A program made the translations under genes and the position numbers. A DNA stretch of 64,000 nt from Craterostigma plantagineum (Eukaryota > Streptophyta > Magnoliopsida > Lamiales > Linderniaceae), in contig JAPQWV010001076.1 in NCBI GenBank assembly GCA_027422505.1, positions 62,001 through 126,000 of the forward strand, written 5' to 3'. This document shows positions 22,545-32,881 of this stretch, in pieces. Below the pieces are notes generated by a model. That model was not told the DNA's origin. It was given only the letters and a program-made list of their open reading frames with translations, and did no database searches. Each line of letters opens with the position of its first letter. Within the stretch, counting starts at the first letter, position 1.

Positions 22545-22837
22545 ATTAGTCCAATAGAGTGTGGTGAATTTTGGACGTCCGTGTAGTTTCGGGGGCTGCC
22601 ACGGTACTATGTCTGAGTGGGTTGTTCTTTCGTCGAGGCGTGTTGTTTATTTCCCCAGGACTTAAATCGTTCCGCTCACTAGCCACGCGTCGTATTGGTC
22701 CGTGGTGATTGGACGTCTGGGCGGGAACTCGATCCGCCCTTCCTGACATCGACACAGATCGAGGTACAGTTGACGCAGGCGATTGCTGTCCGTTGATTGA
22801 ATCTGTATCCAAGGGCTCAGATCGAGCGAATGGGGCC

Positions 22838-22845
22838 TATATAAA
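22838..22845 (+). promoter_or_regulatory. TATA box of antisense gene 1
   Basis: TATATAAA lies 149 bases upstream of the ATG at 22994 and is followed by a pyrimidine-rich leader. It is on the strand opposite to the retrotransposon, so the antisense gene seems to have its own promoter. Confidence 0.65.
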
Positions 22846-22993
22846 CCCCACCCCCTTTTTTCTCATTTCTCTTCTTTACTTTCTCTCACTACTCCCTCTC
22901 TTCCGAAGTTCCCGAGCTCTCGAGTCCTCCGGCCCCCTCCAAGCTTTTAGGTTTTCATAAGTCCTTCTTTCCTTAGCATTTTCTTTCAGCATC

Positions 22994-25294
22994 ATGACTT
23001 CTAGCTCTAGCGATAGTTATCGTGTGGCTTCGGGTGGTTTTGCCGGGGGGTCGGGTGGCTCGGGTAGCAGTGATGGTTCTCCTAGTAGCGATAGTTATTC
23101 CTCGGGGGGTTGAGGTAGCCCTGTAGTTAGTGTAGGGGGTAGCCCCCGGGTGAGTGTTGAGGTACCTCGGGAGTGTTCCCCGATGACCTGTTTTGGGGGT
23201 AGTGGTGGTTCTGGGCTCCTTCTATGGACTCCGAGGCTACCCCTCCTGCTCGGGCTGCCCCTCGATCCTGCATTCCAAGGGAGCCGGCCCCTCTCTGTAA
23301 GGGTGACTTCCCCAGCCTGGTGGCCTTCTGTCGGGCCTTCAGCACCTGGATCGGGGAGGTTGAGTCCTTCCGGGCCAGTGCGAGGGTCTCCGTTGGCATC
23401 AAATCAAGGTCTCTACTTTTAAGGCATCAGATCTCCCGAGGTTAGAATCTCTTTCGGGTCTTCCCAGGATTATGAAGTTAGGATTCCTTCTCCCACCGAC
23501 CTGGCCAGTACCCCTCCCGAGGATTTTGGCAGATATTTTTTCGACCATGTCGAGATGGGCCTTAGATTTCCCCTGCCTCGATTCATTGTAGATGTCTGTA
23601 GGTATTTTGGGCTTTCCCCTGCACAGTTCTCCCCGAACACCTTCAGTCTTCTTTTTTCTCTCGCCGTTATTCTTTCTCACTTTCGCTATGAGCCTTCGGT
23701 CCCCATGATTTCTGCTTTCCTGAAGTTAAGCAAAAAAAGAGGTGAAATTTTTCTTCTCCCCCTCTCGGGCCCCCGTTCTTATCCGAGGCAACCCTTCGTC
23801 TCATAAGGGTTGGATGACCAAATATTTTTTGTCAAGCCCTCGCAGATTGTGCCGAGTCCAAACTGTTCCCATTCTCCTGGCGCAATAATCCCTTGATCTC
23901 CCATCCTCTTCCCCCTGAGCCCTCCATTAGGGTAGAGGCCATCTTGGCTAAGGTAGGTGCCAGACGATACTTGCCCAAAAAACTACGCGACGAGGAACTT
24001 CTTTGTGCCCACCGGTTCTCCTCCAAAGCCGTCCATCTCACCTGAATCTTAGGTACACCGAAAGAGTCCCGACCCATATCTGATACTTATGGCGTTACTC
24101 GTTCTGACTTTCTATTTTCTTTTGCAGCCGACAGAATGTCCCTTGCTGAGGTTATCGCCATTGCCGGCGACGAGGATGAAGATTCTCCCCGACCCAATTT
24201 ACCTCACTCCTCCCCGACTACCTGATCAAAGGGGAAGGGGAAGGCCCCCACATCCTCTTCGGGGGCAAGGAAGTCTGCCACCAAGAGAGCCGCTTCTTCT
24301 CAAGGGGTGGAGGGGAGAGGGGGGGGGGGAGGTTCGGCCAAAAATCAAAGACTTCCACGGGCCAGCCAGTTTCTTCCCCGCCTGGGGATCACATTACGTT
24401 GGGTCGGGCTAAACAGCCTGACTTTTTTAGTGAGCCTTCGAGAGAGGAGAGTTGGGAATTCCTTAGAGAATTCCCGATGAACCAACCGAAGGTTTGCTCG
24501 CGAGCTTTCCTACGCTAACCTTCGGAGCGCTTTCTCTGTTTCCCTCGGGCAGGTAATTACTTCCTCTTCCCATCCGTATTAAAAAGGTATTACTGAAACA
24601 ATTTCCTTAACCTGGTTCTGACAGACTCTTTCCCTCGCCACCGAGTCCATGAAGCGTGTCTCCCACCTCTCCGAGAAGAACCTGGCGTTGACCCAAACCG
24701 AAGCTGACCTTCGTGAGAAGGTCGAGGAGATGGGTCGGGAGATTACCTCGGCCAAGAAGCGGGAAAAGGAGCTGAAGGAGGACGCCGAGGAATTCCAATG
24801 GCAGCTCTCCAAGTCTGAAGTCGCCCGGGTCGAGGAGCAGAAGAAGTGGGTGAAGGAGCTGGCGGAAGACTACGTCCCCAAACGCATGCATCTGAACGAC
24901 ATGATGACCTTCTTTAAGTGGGGCTTCTATGGCTGCATCTCCGAACTTTGGGCGCACGGGTACAGTCGGGCAGATCATCCATTCAGGTTCCTGAACGCCA
25001 TTCAGACCCTGAAGGATGCCCCTTCAAGGGGCTATATGCCCGAACCCTGAGATGAGAGCGGTCCTTCAAGGTGCTTCAGGGGATGAAGCTCAAGTGGCTG
25101 AGCCGCAGTTCAAAGAGGTGAGAGGTGCTTCCGGGGATGAAGCTCAAGTGGTCGCCGAGGAGGTCGGGGTCGAGGCTCGCGAGGAGCACGCTGAAGCAGA
25201 GGTTGGGGTTGGCGGGGATGCCGAAGTTCTGGAAGAGGTGGCGAAGCTCGGGAACATTGCCGAGGGTGAAGAACAGGCCGGTTCGGCCGTTTAA
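22994..25294 (+). pseudogene. Antisense gene 1 of the Tat element (putative gypsy-type transposon domain)
   Basis: The gene starts MTSSSSSDSYRVASGG and has a Ser/Gly-rich N-terminus with a stop near 23113. The core, 23480-23790 in one frame, reads HVEMGLRFPLPRFIVDVCRY, FGLSPAQFSPNTFSLLFSLA and SAFLKLSKKRGEIFLLPL. This fits the plant family known as putative gypsy-type transposon proteins (PF04195, from memory). After several frame changes comes DRMSLAEVIAIAGDEDED (24135), then a likely 72-base intron (24553-24624, GT...AG). The next exon gives a coiled coil (LALTQTEADLREKVEEM, EKELKEDAEEF) and the conserved HPFRFLN tail, then Glu/Gly/Ala-rich repeats. It lies antisense between pol and the 3' LTR, a place where Tat elements are known to carry extra ORFs. 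Its role is unknown. Confidence 0.65.
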
Positions 25295-25861
25295 GTGTTT
25301 TTCTTTTCTTTTCTCTTCCCTTTTCTATCTATTCGGTAGTTGTATGAACTCTAATATATATAATTTCCGTTTTGTGTAACTGAACGTATCCCCCCGGGGC
25401 ATAATACTTGAATGCAAGGCCTTCGGGCTTCCTTTCTTTTTTGCATTGCTCCTCTTTTTCGTCTATATGTTTGTGCTTCCTCATTTCTGTTTTCTCATCA
25501 TTGTCTTCATGGTAATACTATTCATACCCTCGGGGTTTTTACCCGATAGGATGGGCCGGAGCCTTCGGGTCTTTACCCGGAGAGGTAGGGTTCTCGAGGC
25601 TCAAGCCCATTTAGAGCTCTTTTCTTTTGATCCTTCGTAGGTCCTTAGAAATGGTACGGACTTAGTCTGACTGACATGGGTCCTTCGAAGACTTTGTATC
25701 CAAGCATTTAGCAACGTCTATCTGAGAGTTGGCCTCCCTGAAGATTCGGCGACGGCCATCCGGGAATATCGCGTACCTGGTCAACTGTCCGAGCAGTCAA
25801 CTAGCCGTTTTATCCTTAAACTTTGAAACAACTGACTTCCCGGCCAAGCCAAAAACTCTTC

Positions 25862-25869
25862 TATAAATA
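25862..25869 (+). promoter_or_regulatory. TATA box of antisense gene 2
   Basis: TATAAATA stands 78 bases before the ATG at 25947. The arrangement copies that of gene 1, with a shorter leader. Confidence 0.65.
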
Positions 25870-25946
25870 CAGGATCCCTTTTTGTTTTCGTAACTCATTA
25901 TATCGCCCTTTTTGCCTTTTAGTATTCTTCTGCTCTTAGAATCCAT

Positions 25947-27781
25947 ATGGCTTCCGTTTCCTCCTCCAAAGGCAAGCGGGTTGCCACCAACTTTCCCCCA
26001 GCAGCCCATGTCTCTTTTGACTTTGGAAGTCCTTCGGCCTTTCGTCGGGCTCGGACCTGCAGCCTGACCCTACTGCTGGTGTGAAGATGGCGATCCCTCA
26101 AGGCGGTAGCGAGGATAGGAGTTATCGCAAGAATTTAGTCAAGTGGTCTACCGAGGCGGAGGAGGCTCGATCCAAAGCCACCTTCCGTGGTATCGGAAAA
26201 AAGTCTTGACCCTTAATCCCTCGTCCCTTTGGAGTACCTTGAGAAAGCCAGGATCCCTTCTGACTACGAGGTTCAGTTGCCTGGTCCCTTGCAAGTGGCA
26301 TCTAAGCCTTCCATTGGCTTCTTGACCTTTTTTATTGACCGAATAGATATGGGTCTGAAATTTCCCGTACCTTTTTTCCTCCTAGATCTCTGTGAAGTCC
26401 TAGACATTTCTCCTGGCCAGATATTTCCTAATTCTTGCAGTTTGCTTCTAGCCTTGGCCGTCGTCGCTCGCCGAGTTAGTTTCCCTCTTACTACTATGCT
26501 GATCCTCAGTTTCTTCCGAGTATGTGAGCGGGACGCCGGCAAATTCGTCTTCGTACCCTTTCCACTGATGTCTTTCATGACATTTTACTGCCACCAAGGG
26601 ATGGATGAATAAGTTCTTCTATGTGCGATTCTCCTTATTTCGGTGGCGAGATCACTATCATGTGTCGGGAGACACGCCCGACCTAATGTTGGAGTTCTTG
26701 GTCCGGGTCGGGAGCTAGAGTTTTTTAGTGAGGGAGTTGGTGTCTGATGCTCCTCTTGAAGTGACTGCACCTCCTCATGTCCTAGGTATTTTTCCTTCTT
26801 TTTCGCTTCTTAATTCTCCATTTTGATTACTCTTCTTTCTCCCGTGAGCCATGGTTCGGGGGTTTTGCCCGTCATGACTGTCCACACCCGAGGTGCTTCG
26901 GCGCGTGCTCGCAATCAACACGAGGTGCCTACGGTAGATATTACCGAGGACGGGCAGGCGACTCCTCGCGCTGATGTGGGGCGTTCTAAGCGGATAAGGC
27001 CATCACCACCTACTCCTCCTATGTCCTTGCATGAAAGTCCTTCTTTCTCTTGACCCGCTCTTCATCCTCATTTTCTGCTGGAGAAAGATGGGGAGTCTTC
27101 CCTATCTTATATGATGAACTTCCTTGCACCCGAGGAGAAGGATTTTGCTAAGGAGCTGTCCGATGGTCGCTTCTGGAAAGAATGGGCATTGGCCTTGAGC
27201 CAGGTATATCTGCCTTCTTTTATTTTTGGCTGAGTCCCCGTCTTAACTGTTCTCTTCTATCTCCAGGCTTATTCCTTATCTTGCGAGGGGCTCGGCGGTA
27301 TCGACTTCAGCAAAAGATGACTGACTCTGCACGGTCTTGTAATGTGGAGATGACTATGAGAGTCAGTGAGGAAGCTCAAGAGGTCGGCCGTCTAAAGAAT
27401 CAATTGGCGAGGGCTCAGTTTGAGGTTGGCAAACTTCGCCATGAACTCCATTCGAAAAGAGAGATTTGTCGCAGCAGGGAGTCCCAATCGGACTCAAAGC
27501 TCGTCCCTGTGGAGAAAGTTACCGAGGCAGCTAACATGTACTTTAACTTCGAATTCCAAGGGTGTCTGTCCCTGATTCGGGCGAATGGTTTTCCGGAAAG
27601 CGCGCATCCATTTGGTTTCCTGAACCCTGAAGCTGCTTTTCTGGCGTTGGCCCCTCGGCGTTTGCCGTCGAAGCCGGTGAAAGGCAAGAGCCTCTGGATG
27701 CGTTTAGTTTGGATGACAGTAGTGATGCTTCTCAAGGAGGGGGTCCGGCCGGGGAGGATTAGTTTAGCGTCTTCCTTTTGA
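25947..27781 (+). pseudogene. Antisense gene 2 of the Tat element, paralogue of gene 1
   Basis: The N-terminus is MASVSSSKGKRVATN with a frame change near 26060. 26229-26612 gives ARIPSDYEVQLPGPL, IDMGLKFPVPFFLLDLCEV and LDISPGQIFPNSCSLLLALA, matching gene 1 position by position (MGLRFPLP to MGLKFPVP, LSPAQFSPN to ISPGQIFPN). A likely 63-base intron (27204-27266) follows ALALSQ, at about the place of the gene 1 intron. The next exon is a coiled coil (QEVGRLKNQLARAQFEVGKL) and ends with MYFNFEFQGCLSLIRANG and HPFGFLN. Gene 1 has the similar KWGFYGCISELWAHG and HPFRFLN. Frame changes near 26200, 26610 and 27050 suggest decay or sequencing error. Strand and spacing show a tandem pair. Confidence 0.65.
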
Positions 27782-28077
27782 GTCTTGTTTTTAGTTTTTT
27801 TGCTATTCTTCGCTTTCGTAGATGTCCTTGTTTCCCTGCTTTCTTATTCACCTGCTATGAACTTTGGAGTATCATATAAGTAAAGGATTTGTTTTAGTTA
27901 CCTGGACTGACTTGATCGCCCGATGTCTGTTGTTCATATCCTTACTTAATTACCCCTGACCAACACAATGAAAGTGAGGTCCCTTACCCCGGGCCAGGGG
28001 CGTCTCCCCGAATCCAAGAAGGGCCTCGATGATTTTCAAGAAATACTTCTTCCTTGTGTCTAGCTCACATAGAGTTG

Positions 28078-28490
28078 GCGTGGCTTCGCGTATAGCGACA
28101 ACAACGTGTGCAAGTATATTACCCGAGGGGAATTGTCCCGATAGGCCTTCTTTGCCCGTATCTTGTATAGAGGCGGCACTGCCTCGCGTAGAGGGATAAC
28201 AGTGTGGGCGAAAATCTTCTTTCTCCCTCAGGAGGAGGAATGTTTCAGCCTCTCGTAGAGGGAATTTAGTGCACGAGAAGTATATTACCCGAGGGGAGTA
28301 GTCCCGAGGGGCCTTATTTGCCACTAGCTTATATAGAGGTGGCGCTGCCTCGCGTAGAGGGACAACAGTGCGCGCGAGAATCTTCTTTCTACCTCCGAAG
28401 GAGGAATGTTTCAGCCTCTCGTAGAGGGAATTCAGCGTGTGTGAAGTATATTACCCGAGGGGTGTCGTCCCGAGGGGCCTTGATGTGATT
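28078..28490. repeat. 166-bp tandem repeat of the Tat 3' untranslated region
   Basis: TATATTACCCGAGGGG begins at 28115, 28281 and 28447, an exact 166-base step. Shared sub-blocks include CAGCCTCTCGTAGAGGGAAT, TGCCTCGCGTAGAGGGA and GGAGGAATGTTTCAG. A partial copy precedes the first full unit. Tat/Ogre elements are known to have such tandem repeats between pol and the 3' LTR, sometimes giving rise to satellites. Confidence 0.9.
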
Positions 28491-28699
28491 TCCTCGGAGT
28501 GTCTTCTACCCGGCTCTTCTTCTTTTTGTGTTTTAAGTTTTGTTCGAACGTCCTCATACAGAAAGAAAGCGAACTTCATTAATAACTTGGTATAGCTTAC
28601 ATCTCAAAAGCATTAGAAGTAAGCTTGAAAAGATAGTTTCGGAAAACCAGTCGAAAGAAAACAAATGCATAATGAGGGTACCCCCTCTAGGGACAATAT

Positions 28700-28920
28700 T
28701 GTGCAGCTTGCGGGCGTTCCAGGTCGGTCAAGCTGCTTGCCATCGGCGTCCTCGAGGTAATAGAGGCCTCTCCCACTTACTTGATGACGCGATAGGGTCC
28801 TTTGAACTTAGGTTCTAACTTCTTCCTGTTGGGTTACCCGATGTCTCTCAGAGATGCCACGTTCCCGAGAACGGTGCGGAACCAAAATTTTTCGGGTTTC
28901 CCCACTGCCCTCGTAGCTCG
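28700..28920 (-). pseudogene. pol: Tat-type integrase C-terminal fragment
   Basis: On the minus strand this encodes EPKFKGPYRVIK followed, after a frame change, by a YYLEDADGKQLDRPG-like tail. This matches the end of gypsy Tat integrase, where LxPxWEGPYRV...GxYxLEDxDG is usual. Upstream in the element (higher coordinates) the similarity fades by about 28920; the rest of pol is lost. It shows the element's direction and that the genes at 22.9-27.8 kb are antisense to it. Confidence 0.65.
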
Positions 28921-29549
28921 GATCAGAATAGTAACACATAGACAAGCAATAGGGCGGGTCAAACCCGTAGAGAATTACCAGTTGACGCGAGTGGCAGCTC
29001 CTCATCTTTCAAGACTTCATCGATGGTGGTGGATGGCACTAGATTGTCACGCCGACCTCGCACTGTACCACGGAATCAGTTCTCTGAAGATGGCTAGAGA
29101 GAACTGAGCCGTCGCGCGGGAGAAACGTGTGTGCATTTGGTGTGTGTTTTGTGCCTTTGTTAATTTCGAAAATCACATCTTTTTTCTCTATCTTTGGAGC
29201 ACGAAACTAGCCTATTTAAAGGCTTGGATTTTGATATCTTAGTCCTTAAAGTGTGAGAGATTTTTGCCAAATCTTACTCTCTTTTGAATTCCAAATCCAA
29301 ACTTAAGAAAACTTACTATTATTAGAAAACTAACTTAAATACCAAGTCAAACTAAGTATATTTAAATATGGTATGGAATTCAATTTAATCCTAAATTAAT
29401 TTTGAAATTTAAATAAATAATATTCCAAATATTTTATTCCATATTTATTTATATCAAATATGCAAATTCCAAAAATACCCTCAAAGGCATATTTCCAAAT
29501 TAGCTTAAGGTGAAATCCAATTTTATCCTCAAGCCCATTAAGCACGTGG

Positions 29550-32066
29550 TGTAATACCCGTAAATTAATACGGGATTATTTTTGTAACATTCGAAATTAA
29601 TAAAGGTTATTTTCGAACGAAACCGAATTTTTGGGAGCGAGCTGAAAAATATTAATTTGGGCCGAGGGGGCCGGAAATGTTTAGAAACCCCAAGTAATAA
29701 AAAAAAACAGGTATTAGACACCAAAATAAATTAGTAATGGTCCAAATTAAGTTAGTAAAAGCCCAACTAAGTGAATTAAGGGCCAAGTGAGTTAGGATGG
29801 AGATAAGTATGGAAGTTCCTTGATTTATGGGAAAGTCACGTTGAGAACCATACCCCATTTAGATATTTATCCTAAACATAATCATTATGGTCAAGTGGGA
29901 AACGTGTTAGAGGGAAGGACGAAAATAAAAACCCTCATTTGAGACTTGTTGAAACCAACGAAACCAAAGCAAGAAAACCCTCACTTGCCAACCTTTAATC
30001 GACGTGAAGAACATTAGAAGAAAAGCAACAAAAACATCAATTGGGAGCCATCAAACTAACGTGGAAAAAGAGGAAGTGACGGGCGAAACTAGAGGTGGGA
30101 GTTGATTAGCTCGGTTCGATTTGCAGCTCGGGAAATTAATTAAACTTAGCTTGGAAGAAAGGTAGGTGGTTTATACCCCTACAAACCTTTTAAAGTATAT
30201 TAATTTCCGTTAAATGGTTAGAAGTCGATTGGAAGGCCATTCGATTTCATATTCTTAAGTCTTATAATCTTTATAATTTTCGTGGCATGTTGCTATGTGT
30301 TTCAATGTGATTTCGAACTCAAAATATGAGTTCTGGTTGATGATTTAGATTATGGGTTGAGCGACGAAGAACTTGTAAATTTCTGAAAAATGTCGATATC
30401 TTATACAAAATGTCGAAACTTTTATAGAATGTCGAGATAATAGAAATGTCGAAACATACCAAAAATGTCGAGCGAAGAATGTCGAGGCCTCTAACAAAAT
30501 GTCGATATCTTATGCTAAATGTCGAAACTTTTATAGAATGTCGATATAATATAAATGTCGAGACATACTAAAAATGTCGAGTTCTAGTAAATAGAAAATG
30601 TCGTGCTCTTACTTAAAAATGTCGAGCTCTTACTTAAAAATGTCGAGCTCTAGTGAAATAGAAAATGTCGTGCTCTTACTTAAAAATGTCGAGCTCTAGT
30701 AAAATAGAAAATGTCGAGCTCATCATTCCTTGTAAAAGTCGACATCATTGTAAAATGTCGTGGCACATAATTGAACAAAGAATAAATGTCGAAATTCTTA
30801 CACAATGTCGAGACTCTCAAAACAACTATAAAAGTCGATATACAAACCTTAGAAATGTCGAGTCCCTTCACTATACGTTTCGACATCTATCAATTATGCA
30901 GCTCGACATCTTTTGTAATAGGTAACTCGACATCTTTTATAATTCATTTCGAAATCCATCTATTAACTATCTCGACATTTTCTACTGCACAACTTAAATC
31001 GCCCGACTTTTATCAAAAAACCCTAAAACAGTATCAATCAATATCGTCTTCAACTTTCATCCCTAACCCATATTTTAAATTATAAAATACTATTTTTGGA
31101 ATTTCAAACCTTCGGCCTAGTATCGGATTTTAATAAAAATGTAATATTTTCTGTGTTTTATTATTTACGATTTTATGAAATGTGATGTGTTCATTGATTG
31201 ATTTTTATATGCATATCACGACATGCACGGGTGAGAGTAATGATGTACCGTATTTATACGGTGACGCCTTACGGTGTCGGATGAGTGGGGAAGAGTTACC
31301 GATGTTGGTAGTCAGGTTTAGACTCGATAGGGCACCTGGTGGGAGAGGGGGTTTGCGACACCCATCTACTCGGGATTGAGCCACCCGAGGTGCACACCAC
31401 CGTTATTATATTGGCTCAGGGACGGCAGACAGATGTGAGATTCCTGTCTACCCGGTAGTGGTAAACTACTCGGGGAGTTACACCAAGGTGTAACACCGTC
31501 GGGTTGAGATTTGGTGCGGAAGGAGCGACCCGGCATGGCCGGCGTGGGCTACCGCATGATTATGGCGTACCTTGCCATGCGCGCGTGGGTGCCGAGTCTA
31601 GCCTAGGGCCCTGATATGTGACGAGATGTGAGATAGGTCGAGCGTGCATATTTCATGTGTGAGGACATGGGATTGGATTGAGTGCACGCACGCATATGCA
31701 TTGCATGATTTTACTACCACCTACTGGGCGTTTTCGCTCAGGGTTTTATTTTATAGGTGAGACTGCGCCGACACCGATGGGTGTCAGGGTTCGCTGTAGC
31801 GGGCTGGCGGCGGTGACTCCACGGGCTTTTGAGGGCGGAGCGGTACATGGGACGCGACCTGTGGAGAGGCGTAGTTCAGTTTAGTCGGGATAGATTTTGG
31901 GGCTTCGGCCCGGTGTGTAGATATGACGCTTTTGTAAAAACCCGACTTTTGATATATATATATAATGTATATTATTTCATTTGAAAGTTTTTAATAAATC
32001 GGGTCCTCCGTGACTTCTGTTGCGGAAATCCGCCAATTATTCTAATTAGGAAGTAGGGTCGCGACA
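29550..32066 (+). mobile_element. Solo LTR of a chromovirus, with target duplication
   Basis: The 2,517-bp unit begins TGTAATACCCGTAAATTAAT and ends GGGTCGCGACA. It is flanked by CGTGG at 29545-29549 and again at 32067-32071, a perfect 5-bp duplication. It is the same family as the LTRs at 32882-35365 and 40028-42503 but in the opposite orientation. No internal region, PBS or PPT adjoins it, so it is a product of LTR-LTR recombination. Its body contains the TGTCGA array (30388-30985). Small ORFs inside are not credible. Confidence 0.9.
30388..30985. repeat. TGTCGA array of the solo LTR, with orientation switch
   Basis: I count about 21 copies of AATGTCGA or AATGTCGT between 30391 and about 30865, then four copies in reverse orientation (TCGACAT) to about 30985. 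Unit spacing is 15-30 bases. A higher-order step of 109 bases is seen near the left end (TGTCGATATC at 30391 and 30500). Confidence 0.85.
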
Positions 32067-32145
32067 CGTGGCTAAGCCCAAGTATTAAAGTTAGTTTCAT
32101 AAGAAGTCCAACTTCAATGGCCCAAGGCCCGTTAAGGTCCAAACA

Positions 32146-32493
32146 CTTTCTCTCCTTATCAGTACACGTTGATGATCCTTTTTAAGCCCGACTCTCTAGG
32201 TTCGAATCAATCGGCAAGGAGGAATCCAAGAGTCCAGTAGTTACCTAGCCAATCCCGCAGTAACGGACCATAACCCGATTCGTGTCCGAATTTTGACCTA
32301 GTCTTTATCCCAGAACCCACTATAGATAACAGTGCTACGTATAAACCCTTCAGCTGTGTCCCAATCAAGTGAGAGCCACGGTCTATGTCAAACTCACTAA
32401 ACTCGATTCTATGATACGGAGACGAGGCAACTTACCAAACTACCCTTCATGTCTCACATGAGTTAATTCAATACCTTGGCCAAGATTTTGTAA
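32146..32493 (-). other. Degraded copia 3' region without a clear gene
   Basis: The sequence between the integrase fragment and the LTR start at 32145 shows no intact frame. Reverse transcriptase and RNase H that should lie here are absent, so a deletion has removed them. A short purine run at about 32146-32160 (minus strand) may be the polypurine tract. Confidence 0.4.
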
Positions 32494-32674
32494 TTTCCCA
32501 TCGCCGTCCTCAGGATACCCGACAAAACGTCCTTTCACAGCCTTCGATTCCAGTTTATCTATCTTGAGCTTTTTCACGAATGCAGGGCAACCCCAAACTC
32601 TAATGTGATTCAAGCTCGGTCTTCCTCCTGTCTATATCTGATATGGAATACGATCGACAGACTTCGTAGGACAT
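32494..32674 (-). pseudogene. pol: Copia integrase fragment
   Basis: The minus strand encodes PTKSVDRIPYQI, a stop, then RPSLNHIRVWGCPAFVKK and DKLESKAVKGRFVGYPED. This is the conserved end of the copia integrase core (P.EXW.G.KPSL.HLR.WGCPA). The stop replaces the usual tryptophan codon. It is cut at 32674 by the LTR start of the plus-strand chromovirus. Confidence 0.75.
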
Positions 32675-32881
32675 TGTCATACCCGGACAATTCCTAACCC
32701 TTGTTTGGCCAATATGACTCATGCATTGCATTCTCATTTTATGTGAATTACGTGCTAATATAATAGCATATTATTTGAACTATTTGCCTTGCATATTATG
32801 TGCATTTAGGAGTTGCATGTTATTAATTTCAGCATTTTAATATATTTAATTCCTAGGAATTTTGGTATAAGATATAATTTA

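Larger units (their letters stand above)
29045..32145 (-). mobile_element. Copia 3' LTR split by a solo chromovirus LTR
   Basis: After removing 29550-32066 and one target copy, 29045-29549 joins 32072-32145. On the minus strand the LTR would begin TGTTTGGACCTTAACGGG after a purine run AAGGAGAGAAAG, contain TTTAAATAGGC as a TATA candidate (about 29215) and end GGCGTGACA. About 585 bp in total. The left border is tentative. An integrase scrap of a minus-strand copia element lies just to the right, which fits a 3' LTR of the same element after internal deletion. Confidence 0.5.

Noticed and set aside
30388..30985. Regularly repeated TGTCGA might suggest a CRISPR array
   Set aside because: The repeat is only 6-8 bases, spacing varies, orientation switches, and the sequence is plant retrotransposon LTR.
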